Assembly (NCBI GenBank): GCA_023014365.1
Contig: JAEBUN010000011.1
Span: 186,001-250,000 of the forward strand
Length of the DNA stretch: 64,000 nucleotides
Reading direction: 5' to 3'
From: Lepiota brunneoincarnata
Lineage: Eukaryota > Basidiomycota > Agaricomycetes > Agaricales > Agaricaceae
The notes beneath the pieces are model-generated. The model had not been told where the DNA came from. It ran no database searches and worked only from the letters and a program-made list of their open reading frames with translations. The position numbers and the translations under genes were made by a program. Positions 1-11,370 of this stretch are shown here, piece after piece (positions within the stretch are counted from its first letter, which is position 1; the number at the start of each line of letters is the position of its first letter).

Positions 1-55
1 TGATCACACCTTGCCCTTATTGTTGGAGTTGGATACGCTTCCCTTCAATGATTTG
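1..55 (+). repeat. Edge fragment of the palindromic repeat seen at 22.7-23.8 kb
   Basis: The first ~45 bases (CCTTATTGTTGGAGTTGGAT onward) resemble 22904-22950 and its inverted partner near 23600-23640. It is a short diverged fragment cut by the window edge, with no coding value of its own. Confidence 0.45.
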
Positions 56-188
56 TATCACTTTGTACTTTTGTATTGTAATAACGTCCTGTTTTGCATG
101 ACAACAATTATTGTTCTTCCTTTGGTTAAGAGTCCCATCCTGTCGCAACAGTCCCCCAATATCCTTTCTCCTATCTACGACAACAGCT

Positions 189-1050
189 ATGATCGACAAG
201 ATCCAAGCCTCCCTCCAGAAGGGTCCTGTTAGCGAGTCCACTCTACGCCGGTGTACCAAACTAGCGCTAGAGGGGCTGTGCAATAGGCTTCAGCTCACAG
301 TCTCGCCCTCAGGAAAGAGGACACATAACCGGACAATAAAATCAGATTATATCAACGCACTTCAAGTGGTATGACGTATGTTTCTTTTGAGTTTGCCAGG
401 GGTTAATATAACGCAGTATGCTCGCCAGAGGCTCCAGAAACAAGAAGCGGGCAGTGGACATATACCAGTTGGGCCTGGTGACCCTACGGCCACTATCTTT
501 ACTCCAGATATTGTGATGGAAGTAGAGCCACTTCTAAACCAAACTTGTCAGTGAGTAATACAATGTAAAGTGCACTAGATCTGTTCTAATCGATGAAGTT
601 CCGAAGAGAACAGTGCTGGCAACCCCTTAGTTCAGCTCACAGAAGATATCCTGAAAGCTCCAATGTTGTTTGTTTTTTTACGCTGTCTTGTCTAGATCTC
701 TGATTTTCAATAATGAAGGGAGGAGATGACAGAACCAGCAGGGGCTTCAGTCTTGGTTCGGCTGTTCCAAGCAGCCAAAGATTGGAATCCGACTGCAGAA
801 ATGACATTTAACTTGGAGTCAAATGGTGACCTATACCTAGAGCCAATACGACAAGCCTTTGTACCACAGGGGAAGGTGCAGGTGAGCTGGCAGCACGCTT
901 CTTAAAGCCATTCCGACTAATAAGTAGGTCATATCCCCGAGGACGTTCCACCCCTTTCACGAATACACACCAGGATTCCTTGTCAGAGAGGATGTTCAGC
1001 TGCTTCTACATGAGGACTATTTACGGGTCGTTATAGCGCCTTTGAAATAA
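189..1050 (+). CDS. Uncharacterised protein, at least four exons
   Basis: I do not recognise the family. The start ATG at 189 opens an exon of 60 codons (MIDKIQASLQKGP...) that must be spliced, because a GTATGA donor at 369 runs straight into a stop. Exon 2 is about 417-548, before GTGAGT. A later exon holds AEMTFNLESNGDLYLEP and ends at 881 on GTGAGC. A 46-nt intron with CTAAT branch-like sequence leads to the last exon (928-1050), whose frame VISPRTFHPFHEYTPGFLV runs cleanly to TAA. Joint phases at the last intron agree. The 549-720 region (introns 2 and 3) is not resolved. The N-terminal 60 residues are basic and helical (LRRCTKLALEGLCNRL). No signal peptide or membrane segment is seen. 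Function unknown. Confidence 0.5.
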
Positions 1051-1773
1051 TGATGGTTGGTACCTGTGTTGTCGGAGCCTAAGATGGGTGTTTAGACCAC
1101 CCTTTGTGTGTTGTGCCTCTCCCCCTTCTCCCCTTCTCATTCCACTTCGTAGCACTTCAACATATGTTCGCTCGCCCGTACAATACAAGCCATCCTCCTT
1201 AACAACTTTTTCCTGATTTGTGTTGAAGGATGATCAGCAAAGGCATCAACAAAATGATGGGGGGGGGGGGAGGGCACGGCTGACGAAATGACCACTTGGG
1301 CCGAGTCCATCGGGAGGTGTAACGAAAGAGGAACAGAGTAAGGACAGTGTGAGGAGAGAGCAAGGGAAGGAGGGTGGAAGGGTCTACTGGCTAGCGAGTT
1401 GCTTGAGCACCCGAACTTTATATGAATCCAAGATAGCTATCTAGGAAACATAGAATATGCTATGAAGGAAAGTCGAGTGACTACGGAAACAATGAGAGGT
1501 AACTATACTAACCAGAGGGCATTGTGCCACCGGAAGTGTTGAGGACAATGCTTAAGTATCCCGAGGTGCGTCGAGAATGATTGAGACAAGAGTGAGGGGA
1601 AGTGCACATGAGGCTACGTGCGAAGGCATGTCCCCTCCCAGCTTTTTATTTGAAGCTCTGCAGAAGATAGATGCTTATCCAACTCAATTCACATTGCTAT
1701 TCATCGAATGAGGCAAATATATTATCAGACAGTTGTAGATATGAAAACGAGCATTAGAGAAGGACAAAGGTAG
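1051..1773. other. Intergenic region with a G tract
   Basis: No open frame or family is recognisable here. A run of about 12 G lies near 1259-1270. The region probably holds the 3' ends of the convergent flanking genes. Confidence 0.5.
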
Positions 1774-4307
1774 CTAATGTGAACTATCAATATGCATGTG
1801 GAGCTCAGCCTTGGACCAGCTCTCTAGCTGTGCTTTAGCCTGTCGAACTTCCTTGTACCCACACACTCTGTCACGCCACTTATTCAGGGGTAACGGGCCA
1901 TAGGAAGTTTCTCCACTTTTGATGCCCGCGACTCTCTTGATGTAGAAGTCCTCATCTTGGGCGGTCCAATGATTCTGACGCAATCCACATCCCTCCCAAG
2001 TTGAGGCCAATGGAAACCAAGACATCTTTGACATTTGTTCACCATGCCCTGTACAAATTACATGAAAAAGGACATCTCAAATCCAAACAATTTCCACTTA
2101 CCTGTAAACACCATGTAGAGACCACACAGGAGATTCTCTTCGTCTGTTGTCAACTCATCATCAACATATTTTGTTCCCCCTTGATCAAATACAGAGAACA
2201 TGGGCCGACTTTCAGGGTAGCAAGCGGTCGGGCCCTCCAGCGCACTACTGAAACTAAGCGTTTCCTTTGAAATACGTCGCAGGAAACCTCCACGCAATAA
2301 GGCGGCTCGGGCATGGCATTGCTTGAGGAGAGCAGCTGACTGGTATTGATAGAACTCGAAGTCTATGGCTGAGAACTGTGCCGTTGCGATGCGAAGAGGG
2401 ATAGATACAGGCATTGGCCTTTCCTGAGGGAACCCTTGGACATCATATGCCAACCGCAAAGTTCGGAATGGGATGCCGGTTTCCAGTAGTTTCAGGGCAA
2501 TTTCTTTCTCCTGAAGGCTCTTGTCCATCCGACAAATCGACATCACTATTGACACATTGTAGACGGCAAGTTTCCATGGCACTGTCGAATGGTCACCAAA
2601 ATCAAACATGTAAAACGTTGTTCCTGACAGAGCTGTGACAATTCGTACTGCAGAAAGTCGAGGTGATGTCGCGATGGAGAGACGATTGAGATGATGGAGA
2701 TCCCAGTGGTCTGCCATGGGTTTAACGGGTGGAACTTGCCAAAAGTATCGTATAAACTGCATAGACAACATCGCAATAACGCTGTTCAAAGAGGGGGAAT
2801 CCTTCATTACATTAGAAATCCCTGTGATTGACAATAGGCATTTTCGTTCTATCGCACTGTGTTTACCATCAACATGATCTGGTAGAGGCAATGGCGGGGT
2901 GAATCCAAAATGAATATATAATATTTCGAGAAGCTGCGCGTCACAGTTGGCAGCAGGGGCCACTGCTGCCGGAGTAGGATCTGGTGGATTACTGGTCGCA
3001 AGAAACGATGTTTCTAGGTCCTCGGTATCAACGTTCCAGCCTTCGTCAAAGTTCATCGTGTAATCGCCACCCCCCCACGTTGGTGAGCTGTCATCAGGAC
3101 CTAGCTCATGAGCACAATTCCACTCGTTCAAGAATGAGTCGTATCGCTTCTGCTTGGAGCTGAAGTCCATGAGAGTTGTAAAACGGTCCCCTTTGCGAAC
3201 CAGGGTTCGAGTGTATAGTGGTGGGGTATCAAAACTCCAGTCCCATACATAAACGGGGGCAGAGGCGGTGGGTGGGTCACGCTCACGATTCTCGCGTGCT
3301 TGACGGGCGGAAGGTGACTCTTTTCCCCTTCGTCTGGAGTTCTCAGCGTCTCGATTCTGGAAGAAGGCTCGTAGTATTTCTTGAGCAGACTGCTCTTGGA
3401 TAGTAAGTGATGTTGGGTCGGGTGCAGATAGCGAAGCGGGGGTGTCAAGAGTAACGTTTTCTGGCTGGTGCGAAATCCAAGTAGTTGCTTCCTGGAGCTG
3501 CCACTCGGGTGGGGGTTTAAGGGGAAAGTGTGGGTGCCTTCGCAGAGCGTCTACCTCCAATGCACTCCAACGATACCAAATGGGAATACCGCAGGATATG
3601 AACCAAGAGACCCGAGGCTGGGCGGGATCGGTTGGGAAAGGTAGAACTAGACCGATGCGGTCAGTGAACCAGGCTTTATGGAGCATGGGTGTCGTTCGCA
3701 AGCTATCAAGAATAGCTTGTCCAACCCGGAGTTGAACAACGCGGGTGTACCAGATGGGAGGAGTGATACCCTCGCGGTGATCAGGATCGGGGATTTTACA
3801 GATCATCCAGTAAAGCAAACCGATCCAGACAGTGAACCAATCACGACCGAGAACAGCTTGGAAAAGGGATCGTTCTTGAGATTCGTGGCCGATGTGGTAC
3901 CTGAAACGGTATGGCGGATACGGGCGGCAGTATTGAAGTGAATAGTTCGAGCCTAGCTCCCTCGTTACTCGCGCCAGGAGCTCGTCCACAGCTAGCCACT
4001 GGCTTACGAGGTGCTGTGGAAGTATGTATCCGTATTTGTCGTTAGGTATGATACGACGAGGAATGTAAGCCAAGACTTCAAGAAGGTGCCCTGTGAACAA
4101 AACCAGCGAACGGGGTACGAAGGCAAGCCATTCAGTCGCGGGTGTCCACCACCGGGGTTGCTGTAAGTCAGAAAAAGTTGAATTCCCAACTTTCAGGAGC
4201 TGCCGAGCATCTTCTCCAGCATCTGGGAGTGCAAAATCGCGGGTGCAGTTTGGCGAGTAGAATACATCTCCATTAACGACACATACCCTGCCGGGCGGGG
4301 ATTCCAT
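1774..4307 (-). CDS. Large uncharacterised agaricomycete protein (two exons, ~840 aa)
   Basis: One long open exon (4307 down to 2102) is joined by a 53-nt intron (GTAAGT at 2101, acceptor CAG ending at 2049) to a second exon ending in a stop at 1774. The junction reads VFTG|HGEQMSKMSWFPL with phases matching. The start at 4307 (MESPPGRVCVVNG) is preferred over an in-frame ATG at 4532, because 4308-4532 is a dispersed repeat with a tandem duplication. The N-terminal part (VFYSPNCTRDFALPDAG, WWTPATEWLAFVPRSL) resembles a widespread agaricomycete family of unknown function, by memory of its style rather than a search. The middle (about residues 320-470) is proline/acid rich and looks disordered. 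Hydrophobic stretches such as WFTVWIGLLYWMI could be membrane associated. No catalytic motif is recognised. Confidence 0.65.
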
Positions 4308-4690
4308 GATTGACTGTGTGGTTAAACCAAATGACAGTCTTGTAATATATGTGGGAGATGTGCCTGGATAGTCCAGTGCACAATTAGGGTAGAATTTGTG
4401 AGTGAATGAAGCGAAGGTACAATGACGGACGTTGTCACATTGTGACTCGTTGAGCGGGTGCGTGACGTCGTGTATCTTTACATTGTGACTCGTTGAGCGG
4501 TTGCGTGACGTTGTGTATCTTCCCTTCCCCAATCATCATCGATGTCCGATCCAGGCCGTCCGTCACCCACACTGGCCTTCGCGATACCAGTGTGTTGGAT
4601 TATCCAAACACTGTTCTCAAGATGTACGTGCAGGGCTTTGTGTATTGGATTATCCAAGCACATTGTTCTACCCACCGCGACGTAGGAAGA
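4308..4690 (+). repeat. Dispersed repeat R1, copy A, with 43-bp tandem duplication
   Basis: The segment beginning GATTGACTGTGTGGTTAAAC immediately upstream of the gene start matches 17388-17740 in the same order: GATTGACTGTG..., a decayed middle, then TTGGATTATCCAAACACTG and GTGTATTGGATTATCCAA. Part of the left end also recurs at 16803-16890. Within it, about 4437-4521, a 43-bp unit (CATTGTGACTCGTTGAGCGG...) is present twice in tandem. The repeat covers what should be the promoter/5'UTR of the minus-strand gene. Confidence 0.6.
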
Positions 4691-4884
4691 CGGAGTCCGA
4701 GGGGGTTGTAGTGAAGGATCCGCGTGAGGCCTTGGGGGTTGTTACGGTCATGGAGGTATGTAATTGCTCTCTGATTTGTGACACTATATCCTTATTTCTT
4801 AGGAACCAGGTCGTTGAGGTCTTGTGGACACGGATATACTGGTGAGTGTATTGTAGTAGTATACAGAAGCAGAATAAACTACTA

Positions 4885-6587
4885 CTACAGATCCTGTACT
4901 GAACGCCAGAAGCGCCTGGATTTTGCGGCGATCGGTGCAGTGGCACGCAGCTCCTGAAAGTCTCCTATTCGTTTCCAGCCCTTAATGGTTACTGTGAAGA
5001 ACGTGAAAAACTCCAGCTTAAAACAGCTGAAAATAGTTTGCACGAAGAGGACCAGAAGCACAATCAGGACCACTTGAGAAGTTCCTGGTCCTGACGTCGA
5101 TACTTGCACTATGTTCTGGACCTTTTCCCGGTTACTAGGTGCCTAGGGTGTGTTATCCCACGATATTATTTCAGAGGGTTCGACGCGTACTGACCCCTGT
5201 ATTGATCGACCAGACCTTTATTTGTGCTGTTCCCGTGCCTTTCTTCCCTTCATCTCCGGATGTTCCGGTTGCAACAAGGTACCTATTTCCATACTGATGT
5301 GCCTTAAGTACATGTTAATAGCAGACCAATGTAGTTCAAGGGGAACCTGTACTTACCGCCACAACCTGCACCATCTTTTGACTCTTGTTCTCGCATTGCT
5401 TGGTTCGTAGTAGCCCAGTCCTGATGTTCAGCCAATGTGGAAGGTCATGGGGCTTGAACTCCTCGCCGCTACTCAGAACCTGGGCACATCCGCTGTCGCT
5501 TCCAATGACGATAGCTTGGTTATCTAGTGCAAAAGACACCAGAAAAGGTACCCCTTCTTCAACATTTCGATGGAAGGATTTAATCGGAACTTGAACAGGC
5601 ATCTGTGCGGGTGGTAGCGCGTACAAGCTTACTTCTTTCTCCAAAGTTGAGACAACCAATGTCTCCCCATTAGGAGCCACAGCCGCGTGACCGCTAATAT
5701 GAAAAATTAGTTATGTCCTCGTGTGGTAACTCGTCCTTACATTCGCGACCCAACCCTTGTTGACCATCTTTGGGCCCAGGGATTTACTCTGAAAGATCGA
5801 CTATACCATATATGCTTTGAGCGGCTCGGCAACCTGGGTATTGGGTATCTTACACTTCATGTGACTCGAGGAAACACACCAGCAACTCGTCGCCGTTGTT
5901 CAAAAACCCGAGTCCCCGCGGTATGTAATTCTCTTCAAATTGCTCATTTGCGATCTCGACAAATGTATCTAACCTAATGTTAATGGGTCGTTTCAGCGGC
6001 GTAAAGATATATCTGACCTTGGTCACGTATCTCATATACCTTGATTCCGCCCTGCGAAACTGTTGCAACGCGCCGATGATGAGGGTCAAACGCGAGCTCC
6101 TCAATTTGATCACCGAAGGTTTCTTGGCTGCCGCAAATTTTATACTTCTGGTTGAACATCAGAACCCTTTCACCTGTCAACCTCTCTCGCTTACCTGCAA
6201 AGGTGAGGCTTCCCTTTGGCACAAAAATAATGCCCCATCTGCGCACCCAAATACAAAAGTCGCTGATACATCTTGTGAGCTCAAAGGTGTCCATATTGCA
6301 GAGCAGATTCCGCCATGCAAAGGGACGTTGATCTTTTGGCAGCCTTCCCTCTTGAGGTCCCATATGGCAAGTATCGCGTCGTCCCCTGTGACATGAGCTG
6401 ACTTGTGACATATCATTAGGAGCCACCTACCCCCGCTCAAGAGCTTTGAACAATCGGGACTGAACTTGAGTGTATTAATGGCACGTGTGTGACAGTTTAG
6501 GCTATGGGTCAACTGCAAATGGTCGCTTTCGGTTAATGGATGTTATGGGATTAGGGATGTTTGACTCACGGTAGACTTCAGCTGCAT
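4885..6587 (-). CDS. Seven-bladed WD40 protein with C-terminal membrane anchor (copy 1)
   Basis: Start ATG at 6587 (MQLKST, then a GTGAGT intron). Exons can be followed through: TLKFSPDCSKLLSGG|DDAILAIWDL (blade 1), HGGICSAIWTP...FGCADGALFLC, IEELAFDPHHRRVATVSQGG, IPRGLGFLNNGDELLVCFLE, AAVAPNGETLVVSTLEKEVS, FLVSFALDNQAIVIGSDSG, RYLVATGTSGDEGKKGTG...IKVWSINTG. That is seven propeller blades in about 400 residues. The last exon (APSNREKVQNIVQV...) adds SQVVLIVLLVLFVQTIFSCF, a clear single transmembrane helix, followed by a short basic tail ending SVQDL at 4885. The topology suggests a propeller tethered to a membrane, role unknown. A paralogue with the same exon order and the same tail lies at 11371-12908 on the other strand. 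Introns are 45-60 nt and most phases agree. Confidence 0.75.
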
Positions 6588-6762
6588 TCTGTTGGTGATC
6601 GAGGTTTGAGCGGTAGAGCAAAATCGGCTAGTTTTGGGCGCACTCTCTGCGGTCGACCCCCTTATAACCCGCTCCCCGTTGTCCATGCCAACCGAATGCT
6701 ATTGTACGGTGAGCGACTTTTTGTTACATTGTTTCTTTTCTATATTCATTCCCTCCCTGTTA

Positions 6763-6990
6763 AGGTAGAGTTCAAGCGCAAATGGGGCCATCACATGTTT
6801 TGTGACCGTCTGTGACACCACCAAGTGTTGGCACGTCAACGCTAGTAAGATGTTTTGTTCTCAATCGGGCTCCGAGGGAATATTTGAAAAGACAATTGCC
6901 ATCGACCCAATTAGTTTTAACTACGCCTTATAATGTGGAGATTGTGAATTTATGTTTTCTTTCAAATTGTCACGTTTGTATCACGTGATA
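6763..6990 (+). mobile_element. Truncated copy of the 21.3-kb MITE
   Basis: From the TA at 6761 the sequence AGGTAGAGTTCAAGCGCAAA onward follows the element at 21287-21594 through GTGGAGATTGTGAATTTATG to the palindromic TATCACGTGATA near 6980. The right terminal inverted repeat is missing, so this is a broken, non-mobile copy. It lies just upstream of WD40 copy 1. Confidence 0.65.
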
Positions 6991-7133
6991 CTCTCTTCTG
7001 CGATACTTTGTCTTATAGCTATTCATCGTCCAGTTACAGGACAATTGTTATTGATCGCGCTCTCCTTCGTCTCCCCACAATAGTGCAATGACCTTTAAAA
7101 AGCTGTCATGAATGTTTGACCACCGCACCCACG

Positions 7134-10100
7134 ATGCAACCGAACTCCACTCCCAACAGCTCCGCTTGCCCTGCTGAGACGAGGCAAGTAACTTCTTCTT
7201 TTGATCCTTCTCTATTAACGTCTGGCTGTAGTGTGACTACTAGTGATAATGCTACGCTGAAAAGGTAGAAACGTTCGTATGTTTTAATATGGATAGTGGG
7301 CTTGTTTTCACTAAGCTTAGCCGAAATTCGATAAGCTTAAGCTAATACAAGTGGAATGAGATAGATAAGGAACAGTTTCGTCTTTTAGGGTGTTCTGGGG
7401 GTGCGTTCTGACAGCGAAATTCAAGAGAGTAGTGTTTTAGAGGTTAACGAACAGCCGTTGAAGTTATCTTAGCCGTACGGTGCAACAATGAAAGGACAAT
7501 CCCTGTCAATTCAAAGCGCGGGGTCTCTAGTCTCTGGTCTCTGGTCTCTGTCTCTGTCTCTGTCTCTAGCACTCTGGAACTCTAAACTCTGAACTCTGGT
7601 CTCTGTCTCTGTCTCTGGGTTGGTCGACGACCGAAGAATTCACACTTAACGACGCACACTAAATAGCCCTCTGAAACCATTCTTGATCACGGCTCGCAGA
7701 CTTGCGTGTGGAAGCGGGGGTGAGACCTCTTGCTTCTCCACAAACAAGTGCGACCGTATTTATATTGTTTAGATACATACGAGAGATAGTAAATATGAAA
7801 TAGAAAACAATAAGCTTAATTGTTACAGGCACTGTAGAACATTTTGGAAGGTTCGGCAGCATTTCTACCTTGCCCTGGGTTATGGGTTTTTCTCTGATTA
7901 ACGAATGGCAATCCAGCCAGACGTGTTTTGTGCTCGTCTGCATTATTCTGTGTCCACGCGAGCGCGTTAAGACTCCGGATCAATTATGATCGGAATGTAT
8001 AGTGGATGGACAGTCCCTTGATCCGTTGTAATTAATCTCAGTTAAGCAATAGGCCGAGGTGCCGGGACCCACAAAGCACTCGTTAATTAGGAGTCTTTGA
8101 TATTTCTAGGGTTTTGGGCATCGGGTGTCGCCTCCCGAACGTTGAACGTTCCGTTCCGTGGTCCGGTCATCATTATTGGGCTCGCTTTCGACGTAATACT
8201 CCTGCGACAGCCGCTAGGTACATTCTTTATATTCAAACGCATCCGGGTTCATCAGAAAACTGCTCGTAAGGTCCCTTGATGCGACCGGAGTATACTCGAT
8301 AGACTATGTAGAGTCCTGAATCCCTCTGGAAAGCGTTCCGATAGTTTGGTTCACTAAGCTTAGTGATAATGAACTGGTTTGAACACTTCCAAGGCTCGAA
8401 TATCCTCAATTTGGTCGAACTGGCTACTACGGGACATAGTACCAATCCTCTATAGAGTTCTTTAATGATATAGCCAATGATTCTATGTAGAGAATCGTTC
8501 CGGAGTACGGAATTCATGTATAGGCGTGAAATCGGCGTATCAACGCCGACTACAGGAGCGTCTGGCTTAGACTGCGACGTGGACATGGAAGCCCTGGAAG
8601 GACGCCGGGTAAGTAAGTTACCTATGGCATCATGTACGGTTCTGATAGTTTTTGACAAGTCTCACGTTACAGGTGGGACAGATCACTCTAGCACACCAGA
8701 ACAACCATCCCCGTTGTCTGGGGAATCTAACTCGCCGAATCCTGCTCAGGAGGTACGTTCCTGAGCTTGTGCGTATGTTCGATTGGTCACCAGCGTTTAG
8801 TCCATCCCAATACCCCCCGAACTCGCTGTGAGTCTCCACCATCACCCTAATGTACAGAACGCTCACAATTTTCTCAGGCCCTTATCCAAAATCCCGCTGT
8901 CTTACGAATCTTAGTACCGTTAATCGTGGGTCCGTTCACTTGTTGGAAGTAACCTCCAATAGCTTGGTTTGCAGGTGTCTGCTCACAACCAGCAAGTCAA
9001 TCAAAATATCCCAGCTCTATCGGTAGGTGGATTGACTGTCCACGACTGCCGTCTGGTAACACTCTCATAGTCGAATCAGACTCTAGCAATGACATCTGCC
9101 ATTGCTCGCCAGGTGTCAGAGAGCCTTTCCCAGCGAATCGACAAGCAGGTACGGCAGCAAGTTGAACGTCAACTCCAGCGGCCCCCTCCAGAACCTCCTA
9201 CTGTACACCACGCTGGGAAACCGCGATATAGGCGGAAACCCTCCAACAGTCCTAATCAAGATATCCCAATGGATGGATCTGATGGGCAAGCTTCCGTCGA
9301 GGAAGGGTCGAAACAGACCCCAGCGGACCAACAGCTCAATGTGAGTAATTATTACTACCTCCCGGTTGCCTTAACTAATGAGCTTTATTCAGAACGTGAT
9401 CACAGGTTACGTCAAGGAGAAAAAATTATGGTGTTTTCCTTGTGATACCATCCCACCCCCTCCATCTAGCACGGATCTCAGGAACTATCAGGATAGACGA
9501 GCAGGTTGTCCCAGCCCCACAGTTGATAACCCGCAATTTGATTGGAATACTGTGTTATCGAATGGCTCCAAGTCTCGGTGGAACAATGATTTGCTTACAC
9601 TACTCGCCTGGGAGCTCCAGACTCGCATTCGGACTACCATATGAAATCTCTCAGCAGAAGGACAAGAACTTGGCACCTCACCCAGGACACTCAGACGCAG
9701 CAGCAAACCCAGAGAGCCGATATCCACCCCACATGATCTTCTCGACGTCAACCAAGCAAAGATCACGCTTTCGGCACTGAAGCGAGCCCTCGAACAGCGT
9801 CTGCAACGCACAAGGACTACCTACCTTGATGGTCAGCCTCTGCCTCCAGGCTCTTCGGAGAGTCCAAGTCAAAAGGCAATGAAGGTGCGAGCCAAGCATG
9901 ATCAAGCCAAAAAGCGCGATCGGATCCTTGGACGCAGGAAAGGGGTATGTATAGATTTGGTTCTTGCTACGTGTTATACATGGCTTAACTTTTTGCAAGC
10001 TGTATCATCAGAGGAAGAACGTTGCTATGAATCGCAGAAAAGATAATCCCGAATTTTGGGATCATGTTGACTCACTCCTTACAGAATTAGGGGATGGGGG

Positions 10101-10495
10101 GATGAGTGGTGATGAAACTGAGGTTGAGGCATACGGTACCCAGCACAAGGAAGTGCGGCGCATCAGGGCGAGTTGGCGGAACCCTGCCATTACCAAAATT
10201 CTTGACTTTGTTGATAGCACTGGGGATGGTAAGATCAAAACCATTGGCAACTCAAGCTATTTCCGCCACAGGGAAACCAAATCGGACAGTGTTGATCCCA
10301 ATGATTGCCTGAAGGGAGTTCCCGCTCAACTCCCTGAGAACTATTATGATGACCTCTGGCGGAATGGGCTGACTGAGGGACAGCGGATGTCTATTGAGTA
10401 CGCTGCCCAGAGGGCACTCCCCGAGCTGGTGTGTACCATTTTCTTCCTTTAGCTGAATTTCTCACACCATAAAACAGCCACAGTTCGATCCATAG
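7134..10495 (+). pseudogene. Uncharacterised gene interrupted by a 1.28-kb insertion in its first coding exon
   Basis: ATG at 7134 opens 41 codons (MQPNSTPNSSAC...TSDNAT) that run into the mobile element at 7258. If the element and one 6-bp target duplication are disregarded, the frame continues on the far side as GASGLDCDVDMEALEGRR to a tandem GTAAGTAAGT donor at 8609. Further exons are visible: about 8673-8751, 9072-9342 (IARQVSESLSQRIDKQVRQQ, coiled-coil like), 9470-9930 (frame change, junction unresolved), and 9998-10431 (NRRKDNPEFWDHVDSLLTEL, GMSGDETEVE, RASWRNPAITKILDFVD). A last short exon, PQFDP, ends at 10495. The glutamine/proline-rich first half looks disordered. The second half resembles abundant agaricomycete proteins of unknown function. 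With the insertion the gene is unlikely to make its full product. Confidence 0.55.
7258..8540. mobile_element. 1.28-kb insertion element E1, copy 1 (6-bp target duplication)
   Basis: The ends TGAAAAGGTAGAAAC...GTGAAATCGGCGTAT are the same in the second copy at 55984-57227. Flanks are CTACGC (7252-7257) and CAACGC (8541-8546), a 6-bp duplication with one mismatch. There are no terminal inverted repeats, and the right end does not carry the CA expected of an LTR. Two minus-strand ORFs of 94 codons keep the same length in both copies: 8517-8233 (MNSVLRNDSLHRIIGYIIKE...) and 7943-7659 (MQTSTKHVWLDCHSLIREKP...). A TCTCTG microsatellite near 7522-7618 varies in length between copies. It could be an atypical solo LTR or a non-autonomous element. 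The class is unknown. Confidence 0.7.
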
Positions 10496-10659
10496 CACAT
10501 GGCATTGTAGTCCCTCGCTGTGTGGACTTTGTAATAATTTGATTTTAGCATCTTCTGTGACCTCTAGTTTATCTATTACGTCGGCAATTCCGAAGCAAAC
10601 CATGTATAAAGTCAATTGTCACCCAATTGTTGTGGTATTTATTTAGGATCGGATACTGG

Positions 10660-11090
10660 TTATTTACCTATAGACATAGTTAGATCGTATGATGCAGTCA
10701 TTGAGCTACGTACCTCTTCGCAAACTATCTTGATCTTTTCTGAATTTTGTTTTATAAAAGGTTCATTAGGTTCTAGATGAGTGTTTATCGCTCTACGAAC
10801 ACACCCCTGCCAGGGATCAGGACATTTCAAACATGAAGCGAGATGTCTACCTGAACAGCCTTGTATGTCACTTCATCCCAAGCAAGTACTTCTCTCAATG
10901 AATATCCTCCCCTGCTAAGACGCCCCAGCTGCCCCCTCGGCTTCATCACAACCTCACTTGCGATCCTCACAGGGCCTCCATTATCACTCCCTGTTCCAAC
11001 TATTGGGTAGGCGGTCCTCAAGGATGCATGGGTTCTAGGGAATGCTGGTTCTGGGAATACGGTTTGTAGTGTTCTGAAACTTCCGGCCAT
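10660..11090 (-). CDS. Small uncharacterised protein, two exons
   Basis: ATG at 11090 (MAGSFRTLQTVFPEPAFPRT) opens an exon to 10851, ending WDEVTYKAVQ at a GTAGAC donor. A 44-nt intron (10850-10807, acceptor CAG) leads in phase to GCVRRAINTHLEPNEPFIKQ...KIKIVCEEVRSSM and a stop at 10660. Alternatively GTAAAT near 10667 is another donor into the frame at 10391-10615. About 130 residues, soluble, basic at the start. I do not recognise the family. Its 3' end approaches the convergent plus-strand gene ending at 10495. Confidence 0.5.
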
Positions 11091-11204
11091 GGTACATATG
11101 TATCGCTAGCACCGACTTGCACTTATATGTGTTGACTACAATGTATCCAGGTATCCCATAACGACCTTATTGTTATCTGGCACCTTGTTCTCGCTTGTGA
11201 CAAC

Positions 11205-11300
11205 CGAGTGGGTGTCACAATAGTGACATACTGATAATAGTGACCATACCGAGCGGGTGTTACAATAGTGACAAAGACATTCTGAGTGGGAAGGAATGCA
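11205..11300 (+). repeat. Imperfect tandem repeat upstream of WD40 copy 2
   Basis: GAGTGGGTGTCACAATAGTG and GAGCGGGTGTTACAATAGTG occur about 45 bp apart, with a further ATAATAGTGACCATACC between them and GAGTGGG again after them. Related GAGCGGGTG words occur in repeats at 4.45, 14.3 and 16.9 kb. The position 70-170 bp upstream of the gene start makes a promoter effect possible. Confidence 0.45.
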
Positions 11301-11370
11301 ACAATAGACCAGTCAGGTATAAGTAACAGCCTTTAGATTTCGCACTTCTCATCCACCAACCACCGCTTCA

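Noticed and set aside
1259..1270. G tract as a G-quadruplex regulatory element
   Set aside because: A single run without neighbouring G runs of suitable spacing; probably a simple-sequence run.
4308..4532. Upstream in-frame ATG (4532) extending the large minus-strand gene by 75 residues
   Set aside because: The extension lies in a dispersed repeat with a 43-bp tandem duplication, so the start at 4307 is more likely. Kept as an alternative.
7258..8540. Calling E1 a solo LTR
   Set aside because: The right end is TAT rather than CA, the target duplication is 6 bp, and two ORFs are conserved. No internal region with two E1 copies is in the window. It remains possible but is not supported.
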